Shown in pieces: positions 26,784-35,048 of a DNA stretch of 55,417 bases. The DNA is taken from positions 1 to 55,417 of the forward strand of contig CAKSAJ010000021.1 in NCBI GenBank assembly GCA_934435195.1. Direction: 5' to 3'. The notes under the pieces are model-generated. The model had not been told where the DNA came from and made no database searches. It saw only the letters and a program-made list of their open reading frames with translations. Numbering within the stretch: the stretch's first letter is position 1; each line of letters opens with the position of its first letter. Made by a program: the position numbers and the translations under genes. This stretch comes from an uncultured Schaedlerella sp. (GTDB lineage Bacteria > Bacillota > Clostridia > Lachnospirales > Lachnospiraceae).

Positions 26784-28544
26784 GTGAAGAAAAAAACGCT
26801 TGTGCCTCTTATCATTTTTTTACTGGGTATATGCCTGGTTGGTTTAATTGTCTACAAAATAGACACCCACGAAAAAGCAGAGAGACACACAACAGCACAA
26901 TTAAATGCCGCAACCTATGGTGAACGTATAAAAAATGAAATTATAACCGGAATTGATATTACCAATACACTGAAACAGATTTTGATCAGTGAAGACGGAG
27001 AAATCAACCACTTTGACACAATTGCAGAGAATATCATATCTGACTCTATTGCAAGCATACAGCTTGCTCCAGATGGTATTGTAACAGATATTTATCCTGC
27101 CAAGGGAAATGAAGCAGGTAAAATCGATCTGCTCCATGATAAAGACCGCAAAGAAATTTCCTGTTACGCAAGAGACCATCATACAATCATTACGCAAGGT
27201 CCCTTTGAACTGAAACAGGGAGGCGTGGGAATTGCTGTCCGCAATCCCGTCTATCTGAAAGATGAAAATGGACAAGAATATTTCTGGGGATTTACCATTG
27301 TTATCCTCCGTGTTCCTGATATTTTTTCAGACTCAATCGATGCGATTTCGAATTTTGGATATGAATACCGACTTTCAAAAACAGACACCCCTTGGAGCGA
27401 TACTTATACAATTGTTGATCAGTCGGATGGTGAAATGATTCATCCTGTTTCTTATAGTTTTACAATAGGAGAAGAGAATTGGATATTTGAAGTAACTCCT
27501 GAAAAGGGATGGAGCAATACTACATTAATAGCAATAACTGTTGGATTTTTTACTCTTATCCTCTTACTTTTATGCGGGCTTACGCGGATGTGGTTAGTAT
27601 CGAAGGAGAATAAAAATAAATTCCAAATACTGGCACACACGGATTCTCTTACCAATATTCACAATCGTTATGGATTTGATGAATTGGCAGAAGAGATGGT
27701 GGACAAAAATCCGAAAGAACATTTTATAGCCGCACTCCTTGATATCGATGATTTTAAGTTTATCAATGATATCTATGGACATGTTTATGGGGATAGAGCA
27801 TTAAAAAGCCTGGCAGATAGCATGAAAGCTTTTTTCCCACATGATGTATTACTTGGAAGAAATGGTGGTGATGAATTCTGCATCCTTTTGCCAAATTATA
27901 CCTTTAAAGAAGCAGAAGAACTGTTTCAGGAATTCACCAAAATTCCAAAAACATTTACATACAAAGAAAAAGAATATCCATTTTATATTTCTCTTGGATA
28001 TGCGGAATATCCAACATTTGCACCCAACTATGCGCAACTCATGCGCTGTGCAGATGCCGCTCTTTATGAGATAAAACTGCATGGAAAAAATGGATGTATG
28101 GCTTACAGAAAAGGACTTCAATCAGGAGTCCGCAAACAGCTCGGCTTTGCGTTTAAAGACATTGCTGAACATCTTCCGGGTGCATTTATCATATACAAAG
28201 CGGACAAAAAAGATGATGAACTATTTTATGCAAACCATGAATTTCTACATATGACCGGTTATAAAAATATTGATGAATTCTTTCAACTCACAAAGAAGCG
28301 GTTTCGCAATCTGATCCGTAAAGATGAGCAAGAACAGATAGAAGCCAGCATCTGGAAACAGATTGACAGTGGCAATGAAAATGACTATATTCATTTCCAT
28401 CTTCGAAAAGCTGATGGTTCTTATCTTTCTGTACTTGACCATGGAAGAATCGTGGAGAGCCAGCAATACGGACGAGTATTTTATGTTCTGTTTATGGACT
28501 GGAAGGATATGCACATTCATTACGAGGATAAATTTTCAGAATAG
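26784..28544 (+). CDS. Membrane diguanylate cyclase: CHASE sensor, GGDEF, C-terminal PAS
   Basis: 586 aa, GTG start behind CGAGGTGAA. A helix at residues 6-25 and one at about 245-270 bracket an extracellular CHASE domain (IQLAPDGIVTDIYPAKGNEAG, TQGPFELKQGGVGIAVRNPV). The GGDEF domain (about 283-445) has DSLTNIHNRYGF, DIDDFKFINDIYGH and an intact GRNGGDEF active site, so it should make cyclic di-GMP. A PAS domain (about 455-575) follows the cyclase, an unusual order since PAS normally precedes GGDEF. No RxxD inhibitory site is evident. It stands alone between a divergent gene pair and a terminator. Confidence 0.9.
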   Translation: MKKKTLVPLIIFLLGICLVGLIVYKIDTHEKAERHTTAQLNAATYGERIKNEIITGIDITNTLKQILISEDGEINHFDTIAENIISDSIASIQLAPDGIVTDIYPAKGNEAGKIDLLHDKDRKEISCYARDHHTIITQGPFELKQGGVGIAVRNPVYLKDENGQEYFWGFTIVILRVPDIFSDSIDAISNFGYEYRLSKTDTPWSDTYTIVDQSDGEMIHPVSYSFTIGEENWIFEVTPEKGWSNTTLIAITVGFFTLILLLLCGLTRMWLVSKENKNKFQILAHTDSLTNIHNRYGFDELAEEMVDKNPKEHFIAALLDIDDFKFINDIYGHVYGDRALKSLADSMKAFFPHDVLLGRNGGDEFCILLPNYTFKEAEELFQEFTKIPKTFTYKEKEYPFYISLGYAEYPTFAPNYAQLMRCADAALYEIKLHGKNGCMAYRKGLQSGVRKQLGFAFKDIAEHLPGAFIIYKADKKDDELFYANHEFLHMTGYKNIDEFFQLTKKRFRNLIRKDEQEQIEASIWKQIDSGNENDYIHFHLRKADGSYLSVLDHGRIVESQQYGRVFYVLFMDWKDMHIHYEDKFSE

Positions 28545-28546
28545 GA

Positions 28547-28588
28547 AAAGCCGGTGCGGGAGCATATCGCAAATCCCACACCGGCTTT
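28547..28588. terminator. Bidirectional terminator
   Basis: AAAGCCGGTG and CACCGGCTTT form a 10-bp stem with a further CGGG/CCC helix; U-rich on both strands. It serves the cyclase gene and the converging HAD gene. Confidence 0.85.
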
Positions 28589-28589
28589 A

Positions 28590-29420
28590 TTAATTGTAAT
28601 TGTGTTGTTCTAAAAAAACAGCAACACCATCTTCATCGCAACTTAATGTCACTTCATTTGCTGCACGCTTTACATACTCTTTTGCATTTCCCATCGCAAC
28701 AGCCATGTGAACCTGTGCAAACATTTCCAGATCATTTTCATTATCTCCAATAGCAATGCATTTCTGTTTTGAAATGCCCAGATGTTGCTGCAATATTGTT
28801 ATACCTTGTCCTTTGTTAATTCCTGCAGCAGTGAATTCTGCGTTACCGCTTACTGAGGTTGTAACATTAAGCTGTGGTTCTGTTTTCCATTTTCTTCGTA
28901 TTTTTTCACTAAGTTTAGCATCTTCAAAATAAATATTCAGCTTTTCAGCATCATCTAACAATTCCGTCCTCGAAGACAGCTTTTCAATGAAAATATGATT
29001 CTGTCTCATATATTCTGCAAAATTCCCGGCTATCTTTGACTGTTCCAACTCTTTCTTTATTTTTACATCTGCATAAACTTTACCATTTACAATTACTTCT
29101 GAATAATACCCCATAAAAGCCTGTTCTTCTATATCCTCAAGTATCGCTTTTACAATGCCTTTCGGAAGTAACTCTTGTTTTATTGCACACTGATTTTTCC
29201 AATCCCATACAACAGCTCCATTTTCTAAAACTGCAAACTGTATTCCTTCTAATTCCAGAATTTCTTTTGGGAGAAGTGTCAATGCACGTCCACTCGCCGG
29301 AACAATATAGTGCCCTTTCTGAATCAACTCTTTTAGAACTTCAACCGTTCTTTTTGTAATCTTTCCCTGACTGTTCAACAAGGTTCCATCCATATCCAAG
29401 GCAATCAAATATTTTTCCAT
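28590..29420 (-). CDS. Cof-type HAD-superfamily phosphatase
   Basis: 276 aa. Motif I LDMDGTLLNSQG (nucleophile Asp), motif II VPASGR, motif III Lys in the linker and motif IV GDNENDLEMF place it in the Cof/YidA subgroup of HAD hydrolases, which dephosphorylate sugar phosphates and similar metabolites. It follows the glucosidase gene by 16 nt and is the last gene of the PTS operon, so a sugar-phosphate substrate is likely. Confidence 0.9.
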   Translation of the reverse strand: MEKYLIALDMDGTLLNSQGKITKRTVEVLKELIQKGHYIVPASGRALTLLPKEILELEGIQFAVLENGAVVWDWKNQCAIKQELLPKGIVKAILEDIEEQAFMGYYSEVIVNGKVYADVKIKKELEQSKIAGNFAEYMRQNHIFIEKLSSRTELLDDAEKLNIYFEDAKLSEKIRRKWKTEPQLNVTTSVSGNAEFTAAGINKGQGITILQQHLGISKQKCIAIGDNENDLEMFAQVHMAVAMGNAKEYVKRAANEVTLSCDEDGVAVFLEQHNYN

Positions 29421-29436
29421 TTGTTACCTCTCTGTC

Positions 29437-31113
29437 TTATTTTATACGCATCATAAACGCTTCATATGGTCTTAATGCTTCATCCAGATTTACACGATCA
29501 TAATTTCCAATTATAATATCCTGTTTTTCGTTAACAAAAGTTTTTAATTCATCCGTCAATACGGTATCTTCTGACATATTCGCAGCTATAAGCCATGTTT
29601 CGTTTTCTGTATTTCTCAAATATGCAAATATTTTTTCATCTTCCGGCAAGAGAAGCTGATAGTTTCCTTCTGTCAGGAGACTTTCTTTATGACGCAGTTC
29701 AATTAGCTTTTTATAATAGTAAAAAATGGAATCCTTATCGGCCAGTGCCTGCTTCACATTAATTTCTTTATATCTGTCAGAAACTCTGAACCATGGTTTT
29801 CCTGTAGTAAATCCGGCATTATCACTATCATCCCACTGCATTGGTGTCCTTGCATTATCTCTGCTCTTATTCCATACTGCTTTTTTGAAATCATCTTCTG
29901 ATATTGACTTCCCATTCAGTACTAATTCTTTATAAGCATTTCGTACTTCAATATCCTCATATTCATCCAGGTCAAAATGAACGTTTGTCATTCCAATCTC
30001 TTCTCCCTGATAAATGTAAGGTGTACCTTGCATTCCATGCAGAATAGTCGCATATGCTTTTGCACACTTTTCACGATATACGGTGTCATTTCCCCATCTG
30101 GAAATCACACGTGGCTGATCATGATTTTCAAAATACAGTGCATTCCATCCTCTTCCATATAATTTTGTCTGCCACTCAGACATCACTCTTTTCAAATCTC
30201 GAAGATCAAATGGTTTTAATGCCCATTTACGATTCACAGACCCTGGAATTCTGTCAATATTCATATGTTCAAAAGTAAAGATCATATTTAATTCTTCTCT
30301 CGCAGGATCTGTAAACAATCTTGCCACTTCCGGTGTTGACCCTGGTGCTTCTCCAACTGTCATGCAATCATATTTTGATAAAATTTCCTGATTCATCTCA
30401 TGAATAAATTCATGCAGTCTCGGACCGTTGCTGTGATATTTTCCAGTATAATACTTTCTTCCGTCTTCTTCAGGATAATCCGGATAATTCTGGTCTTTAG
30501 AAATCGAAGCAATTACATCCATACGCCATCCATCCGCACCTTTTTCCATCCAGAATTTCATTAAGTCATAAACTTCCTGACGGACCTGTGGATTTTCCCA
30601 ATTCAGATCCGGTTGTTTTTTACTATAGAAATGCAGGTAATATTGTCCTCTTTCCTCACAGTATTCCCATGCGCTTCCGCAAAAACTAGATCCCCAGTTA
30701 TTTGGCTCACTTCCATCTTCCTTTGGATCCTTCCAGATGTAGTAATCACTATATTCATTATCCTTGGACTTACGGCTTTCCACAAACCATGCATGCTCAT
30801 CTGAAGTATGATTAACGACCAGATCTAATACAATCTTGATATCTCTGTCATGTGCTTTATTTATCAGCTCTTCCATATCTTCATTAGAGCCAAATCCGGC
30901 ATAAATGCTTCTGTAATCACGGATATCATATCCATTATCATCCTGTGGTGAATCAAATACCGGACTTAGCCAGATTACATCAATACCAAGCTCTTTTAAA
31001 TAATCCAGTTTCTCTATAACTCCCTGCAGATCTCCAAATCCGTCTCCATTGGAATCTTTGAAACTTCTCGGATATATTTGATAAACAACAGAGTCTTTCC
31101 ACCAATTCTTCAT
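29437..31113 (-). CDS. malL: GH13 alpha-glucosidase, oligo-1,6-glucosidase type
   Basis: 558 aa, full family length, no signal peptide, so cytoplasmic. The start WWKDSVVYQIYPRSFKDSNG is the subfamily signature. The catalytic triad is Asp199 (GWRMDV), Glu255 (VGEAPG) and Asp332 (ENHDQPR). Val200 follows the nucleophile. In this subfamily Val marks alpha-1,6 specificity (isomaltose, panose, palatinose), while Ala or Thr marks alpha-1,4. It would hydrolyse the disaccharide phosphate or free sugar delivered by the PTS genes upstream. A 35-nt gap separates it from IID. The exact sugar is inference. Confidence 0.92.
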   Translation of the reverse strand: MKNWWKDSVVYQIYPRSFKDSNGDGFGDLQGVIEKLDYLKELGIDVIWLSPVFDSPQDDNGYDIRDYRSIYAGFGSNEDMEELINKAHDRDIKIVLDLVVNHTSDEHAWFVESRKSKDNEYSDYYIWKDPKEDGSEPNNWGSSFCGSAWEYCEERGQYYLHFYSKKQPDLNWENPQVRQEVYDLMKFWMEKGADGWRMDVIASISKDQNYPDYPEEDGRKYYTGKYHSNGPRLHEFIHEMNQEILSKYDCMTVGEAPGSTPEVARLFTDPAREELNMIFTFEHMNIDRIPGSVNRKWALKPFDLRDLKRVMSEWQTKLYGRGWNALYFENHDQPRVISRWGNDTVYREKCAKAYATILHGMQGTPYIYQGEEIGMTNVHFDLDEYEDIEVRNAYKELVLNGKSISEDDFKKAVWNKSRDNARTPMQWDDSDNAGFTTGKPWFRVSDRYKEINVKQALADKDSIFYYYKKLIELRHKESLLTEGNYQLLLPEDEKIFAYLRNTENETWLIAANMSEDTVLTDELKTFVNEKQDIIIGNYDRVNLDEALRPYEAFMMRIK

Positions 31114-31148
31114 TTTTTGTTTCCTCCTGTCCTAATGATGTCTCGTTC

Positions 31149-31979
31149 TTATGCAATCCCCAGTATAGACAACAAAATACTTAAAATAATTACTCCAATA
31201 ATCAGTACTGTGATACTGATGTTTTTCTTCTTCAGCAGATAATAGCATAATAATGTCAGTCCAAGCGGAACAATTCCAACAAAAATCTGATCCAGCATGT
31301 TCTGAAGATTCAGAATTGACTCACCTTTCATGCTTAATTCAAATGTGGATTTGAATGTTACCATGCTCGCTGTCATTCCACCAACCATAATCAGACCAAC
31401 AATACTTGCGGCCTTTGTCAAAATATTCATAAGACCACTTGCATACATTTTCTGTATATATTCTGATCCAAGTTTATATCCCAAAAATGTGCCGTAATAT
31501 TTTATCAAAATAGATGGAACATTAAACAATACCAGAAATACTAATGGTGCTAAAACATTTCCTGATGCTCCAAGACCAACTGCAATACCTGCTGCAATTA
31601 CTCGAAGTACTCCCCAGAAAATAGAATCACCGATACCTGCCAGCGGTCCCATCAGACTTGATTTCACAGCATTGATAGAGTTCGCATCAAAATCTTTTTG
31701 CTCACTATTTTTCTTTTCCATTGATGCCACAAGTCCCATGATAAATGTAGAACATGTGATTGTTGTATTGAAATAAGACATACTTCTTGTTAAAGCCGCC
31801 TTTTTTCCTTCTTCATCATTTTTATAAAATTTATTGATAAATGGCATCAGGGAATAACAGAATCCGGAAGCTCCCTGTTTCGCCGGGCTTACTGCTGCGT
31901 ACAATGTGAATGAACGCCAGAATGCCTTTTTTAACATTTTTCTTTCATCTGCCGGAATTGATTTTGTTATATTACTCAT
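31149..31979 (-). CDS. PTS mannose/fructose/sorbose-family IID component
   Basis: 276 aa. The start KKAFWRSFTLYAAVSPAKQG and the segment LMPFINKFYKNDEEGKKAAL are the IID signature; hydrophobic helices follow after residue 110, with SLMGPLAGIGDSIFWGVLRV in the middle. IID forms the membrane translocator with IIC. It starts in an ATGA overlap with IIC, ensuring equal expression. Confidence 0.93.
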   Translation of the reverse strand: MSNITKSIPADERKMLKKAFWRSFTLYAAVSPAKQGASGFCYSLMPFINKFYKNDEEGKKAALTRSMSYFNTTITCSTFIMGLVASMEKKNSEQKDFDANSINAVKSSLMGPLAGIGDSIFWGVLRVIAAGIAVGLGASGNVLAPLVFLVLFNVPSILIKYYGTFLGYKLGSEYIQKMYASGLMNILTKAASIVGLIMVGGMTASMVTFKSTFELSMKGESILNLQNMLDQIFVGIVPLGLTLLCYYLLKKKNISITVLIIGVIILSILLSILGIA

Positions 31980-32785
31980 GAGAAAAATTCCTCCTCTTCT
32001 TCATCCAATTCATATCCTTCATTTGTCTGTACAGCAACTCTCTGTGATGCAAGCTGATTGAATTTATAATCATTCATAGCAATGGAAACAGCAATGATAA
32101 CACCTAAAACTGCCAATGCGATTAATGGAAGATTTAAGTACGCTGCAAGTACAAATCCGAGGAAATAAAACATACAGATTTTCTTGTCCCACAGCATTTT
32201 CATCAGCATCGCCATACCAACTGCCGGGAGTAATCCACCGCAGACAGTCAGTCCGTTCATAACTACATCCGGAATCGCATCAAGCAGTGCACTTACTGCA
32301 TCTGAGCCAAATAAAATTCCAAGGAATGCAACTAACGAATATATGATCCAGTTCACAGCCCATAATCCATAATGCAGTGCAACAATTTGTTTCTCCTTAC
32401 CCTCTGCTGCCAGCTGATCGAATTTTTTTGCAAACATACCTACAATGAAAATGTATAAGACTGTTTTAATCTGAAGTCCCAGAATTCCAATTGGAAGTGC
32501 CAGAGTCAGTGCAACTTCGCTTCCCTTTCCAAGCATGATTGCAAATGCCGTTCCTACAGCTGTTGCGATTCCGGGCTCGGCTGCTGAAGCGCCTCCAATA
32601 TTAACGACTCCCATGAATACTGCTTCAAGGGAAGCTCCTATAATAACTCCTGTATGGAGGTCTCCTAAAAACAATCCTACCAGCGGACCAATAACGATTG
32701 GTCTGTTCAACATCGTAAAACCAAGTAATTCAGCACCACCAACACAGATAAATACTGCCAGTGCTACAAGTAATGCGTTTAACAT
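31976..32785 (-). CDS. PTS mannose/fructose/sorbose-family IIC component
   Basis: 269 aa, mostly hydrophobic helices. The start GGAELLGFTMLNRPIVIGPL and the pattern GVIIGASLEAVFMGVVNIGG are diagnostic of mannose-family IIC permeases. The C-terminal tail is very acidic (DEEEEEFFS). It pairs with IID to import the sugar while IIB phosphorylates it. Gap of 25 nt to IIAB. Confidence 0.93.
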   Translation of the reverse strand: MLNALLVALAVFICVGGAELLGFTMLNRPIVIGPLVGLFLGDLHTGVIIGASLEAVFMGVVNIGGASAAEPGIATAVGTAFAIMLGKGSEVALTLALPIGILGLQIKTVLYIFIVGMFAKKFDQLAAEGKEKQIVALHYGLWAVNWIIYSLVAFLGILFGSDAVSALLDAIPDVVMNGLTVCGGLLPAVGMAMLMKMLWDKKICMFYFLGFVLAAYLNLPLIALAVLGVIIAVSIAMNDYKFNQLASQRVAVQTNEGYELDEEEEEFFS

Positions 32786-32810
32786 ATTTCTTCTCCTTTC
32801 TCTTCATCCA

Positions 32811-33776
32811 TTATTTTAATTTTCCAATTACATCTTTTACTAATTTCTGCTCATCATTTGGTACCTGCTGCATACAAGTCTTTGGGTCAACTTCTACCAG
32901 TTCTCGAAGTGCCTGTACTTCTTCATCAGTCAACATGATTGTTGGTGAAAGCAGCTGTTTTTCAGAAACATCAATACCATCAAATCTTCCTGTATTTCCA
33001 AGATTCAGAAATTCAATTTCTCCAACTTGTTTTCTTACTTTCAATGCATCTTTTACCGTTCGTGTCAAAACAAGGATTCGCATTTTTGCTGCTCTTGGAT
33101 CATTCAATACACGAATTGCTTCATCAACCGGTTTAATCAATACCTTAATACCTGCAGGTACTGCCATTTTTAATGCCATCTTCTGCGTATTGTCATTTGC
33201 AGCATCATCATTTGCCACAACAATTCCCTGCACTCTCAACTGCTTTGTCCATGTCATTGCAACCTGTCCATGAATCAAACGGTCATCTACTCTTAATGCT
33301 GCTATTTTCGCTGTAGAATTTTCAAATGTCTGAACTTCCTTCGGCTCTTTTTCTACATTCTTTTCTTCTTTTACTACATCTGTATTTATTTTTTTCTCTT
33401 CCAGACAAACCATCTGCAACTCATTTCTTGCATCATCAATATATTCCTGAATTTCTTCATCTGTCACATCATCGTCTGCCAACATAACCTGCATAAGCAT
33501 CGGAAGATTTGTCCCTGTAATCAATGTGACATTTTCCTTCTTGCTATATTCCATTAATTTCTGGTTTACACTGCCACCCATTAAATCAGTAAATACAATC
33601 ACTCTGTCATGTTCATGCTTCTGGAAATATTCTTTAAATTTTTCCTCCACATTATCTTCTGGTGTAACATATGCATCAATTGTCTCGATTTCTGCCATCT
33701 GACCAACAATCAATTCGGCTGTATATCGAATGCCTGACGCCATCTTCCCATGTGTTGCGATTAAGATTTGTTTCAT
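32811..33776 (-). CDS. PTS mannose-family IIAB fusion (EIIA-EIIB)
   Basis: 321 aa. The IIA domain (1-125) begins MKQILIATHGKMASG with phospho-acceptor His9 and has FTDLMGGSVNQ. A Lys/Glu-rich linker spans about 127-155. The IIB domain (156-321) carries LRVDDRLIHGQVAMTW with phospho-acceptor His169. It relays phosphate from HPr to the sugar on the cytoplasmic side. It is the first gene of the operon and sits directly downstream of the LacI-type operators. Confidence 0.93.
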   Translation of the reverse strand: MKQILIATHGKMASGIRYTAELIVGQMAEIETIDAYVTPEDNVEEKFKEYFQKHEHDRVIVFTDLMGGSVNQKLMEYSKKENVTLITGTNLPMLMQVMLADDDVTDEEIQEYIDDARNELQMVCLEEKKINTDVVKEEKNVEKEPKEVQTFENSTAKIAALRVDDRLIHGQVAMTWTKQLRVQGIVVANDDAANDNTQKMALKMAVPAGIKVLIKPVDEAIRVLNDPRAAKMRILVLTRTVKDALKVRKQVGEIEFLNLGNTGRFDGIDVSEKQLLSPTIMLTDEEVQALRELVEVDPKTCMQQVPNDEQKLVKDVIGKLK

Positions 33777-33805
33777 CTTCCTCTGCTCCTTCCTTTTCCC
33801 TTAAC

Positions 33806-33884
33806 AGGTTATGTACCTAACCTTTTTCTTAAGCACACTATAGCATCCATCCCTGGATTCGTAAATAGGTTATGTAGATAACCA
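33806..33884 (-). promoter_or_regulatory. PTS operon promoter flanked by two LacI-type operators
   Basis: AGGTTATGTACCTAACCT (33806-33823) and AGGTTATGTAGATAACCA (33867-33884) are near-identical palindromes with centres 61 bp apart. Between them, on the minus strand, lie TTTACG (33865-33860), a 17-nt spacer and TATAGT (33842-33837). One operator abuts the -35 box and the other lies just after the start point, an arrangement suited to looping by the LacI protein encoded upstream. Confidence 0.75.
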
Positions 33885-33945
33885 TACTTTTAAACAATTT
33901 TTCCACCCCATTTTTTGTGCATTTTTTATACTTTCCAGCAAATAT

Positions 33946-33992
33946 AATAAAAAACAGGCTATTAGATTGGAACTACCTCTCTAACAACCTGT
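33946..33992 (-). terminator. Terminator after the LacI-family gene
   Basis: Minus strand ACAGGTTGTTAGA pairs with TCTAATAGCCTGT (two G-T wobbles), followed by TTTTTTATTAT. It separates the regulator transcript from the PTS operon. Confidence 0.8.
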
Positions 33993-33999
33993 CTTTCTT

Positions 34000-35031
34000 C
34001 TATTCTTTATCCTGCTCTCTTACCGATTTTCGTTTCATTAATCTGACAGGAAGTTTCATCTCCATTTCTTCAGCCACCTGTCCATTAATCTGCTGTAATA
34101 AGATTTCTACCGCTCTTTTAGCTTTCTCTTCCACATCCTGTCTTATAGTTGTTAATCGTGGATTTGAAAATTCAGAATATATGATATCATCAAATCCTGC
34201 AATTCCAATTTCCTGCGGTATCTGAATATTCTTGTCTACAAAATAATTGATTGCCTCCAACGCATACATGTCCGATACGAAAAATAATGCTGTTTTGGGC
34301 TGTCTTCTTTGCAATAACCACTCGTAATTTTCTCTTCGTTTCTCTTTATTCATTCCAAGTGCAACAAACTGCATTTTTTGATTATCATTTGAATAATCTT
34401 CCATTGCTTTTTGTGCCCCAACATAACGAAGATGATCCACTCCGCTATCTCTTCCGGCACATACTTTAATGTGCTCATATCCGCAGTCCAGAAGATATTT
34501 TATCATTTGATATCCGCCGCTTTCATCATCCAGTCCAATATTGACCACATGACTTTCTTCGCCTGCTTCCATATCTCCATATGCATCAATTGAAACAATG
34601 GTTTTCTTTACCAATTGATATATTTTTTCACAGTTACGTTTGCTAAAAGATATTGCAATTACTCCATCAACATTCCATCCCATGACCATCTGAAATATTT
34701 TCTCGATATCTTTTGTGGAATATAGCATCATATAATAGCCATAGCTTTGCAAATACTCTTCAATAAAACCTATTATTTTCCCATAAAATGGGTCTCCTAA
34801 TATAGAATCCTTAAAGTCTTTATGATAATTGATCACGACTGCTATAAGCTGTGAGTTTTCCTTATTCAGAACACGTAAGCCCATCTTCTGAACATATCCT
34901 AATTCTTTTATCAGCTGCTCCACTTTCTTGATTGTAGAAGGAGATACCTTTTTCGTTTTACCATGAATCACATTCGATACAGTTGTAGTACTGACTCCTG
35001 CCAATTCTGCGATTTCTTTAATTGTTGCCAT
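34000..35031 (-). CDS. LacI-family transcriptional regulator of the PTS operon
   Basis: 343 aa. The N-terminal helix-turn-helix ATIKEIAELAGVSTTTVSNVI and hinge helix (SPSTIKKVEQLIKELGYV) are followed by a periplasmic-binding-like effector domain (residues 60-335) with IAGFDDIIYSEFSNPRLTTI near its end. It lies immediately upstream of the PTS operon and two matching palindromic operators, so it is most likely its repressor, released by an imported glucoside. Normal family length. Confidence 0.92.
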   Translation of the reverse strand: MATIKEIAELAGVSTTTVSNVIHGKTKKVSPSTIKKVEQLIKELGYVQKMGLRVLNKENSQLIAVVINYHKDFKDSILGDPFYGKIIGFIEEYLQSYGYYMMLYSTKDIEKIFQMVMGWNVDGVIAISFSKRNCEKIYQLVKKTIVSIDAYGDMEAGEESHVVNIGLDDESGGYQMIKYLLDCGYEHIKVCAGRDSGVDHLRYVGAQKAMEDYSNDNQKMQFVALGMNKEKRRENYEWLLQRRQPKTALFFVSDMYALEAINYFVDKNIQIPQEIGIAGFDDIIYSEFSNPRLTTIRQDVEEKAKRAVEILLQQINGQVAEEMEMKLPVRLMKRKSVREQDKE

Positions 35032-35048
35032 TTTTAATTACCTTTCCT

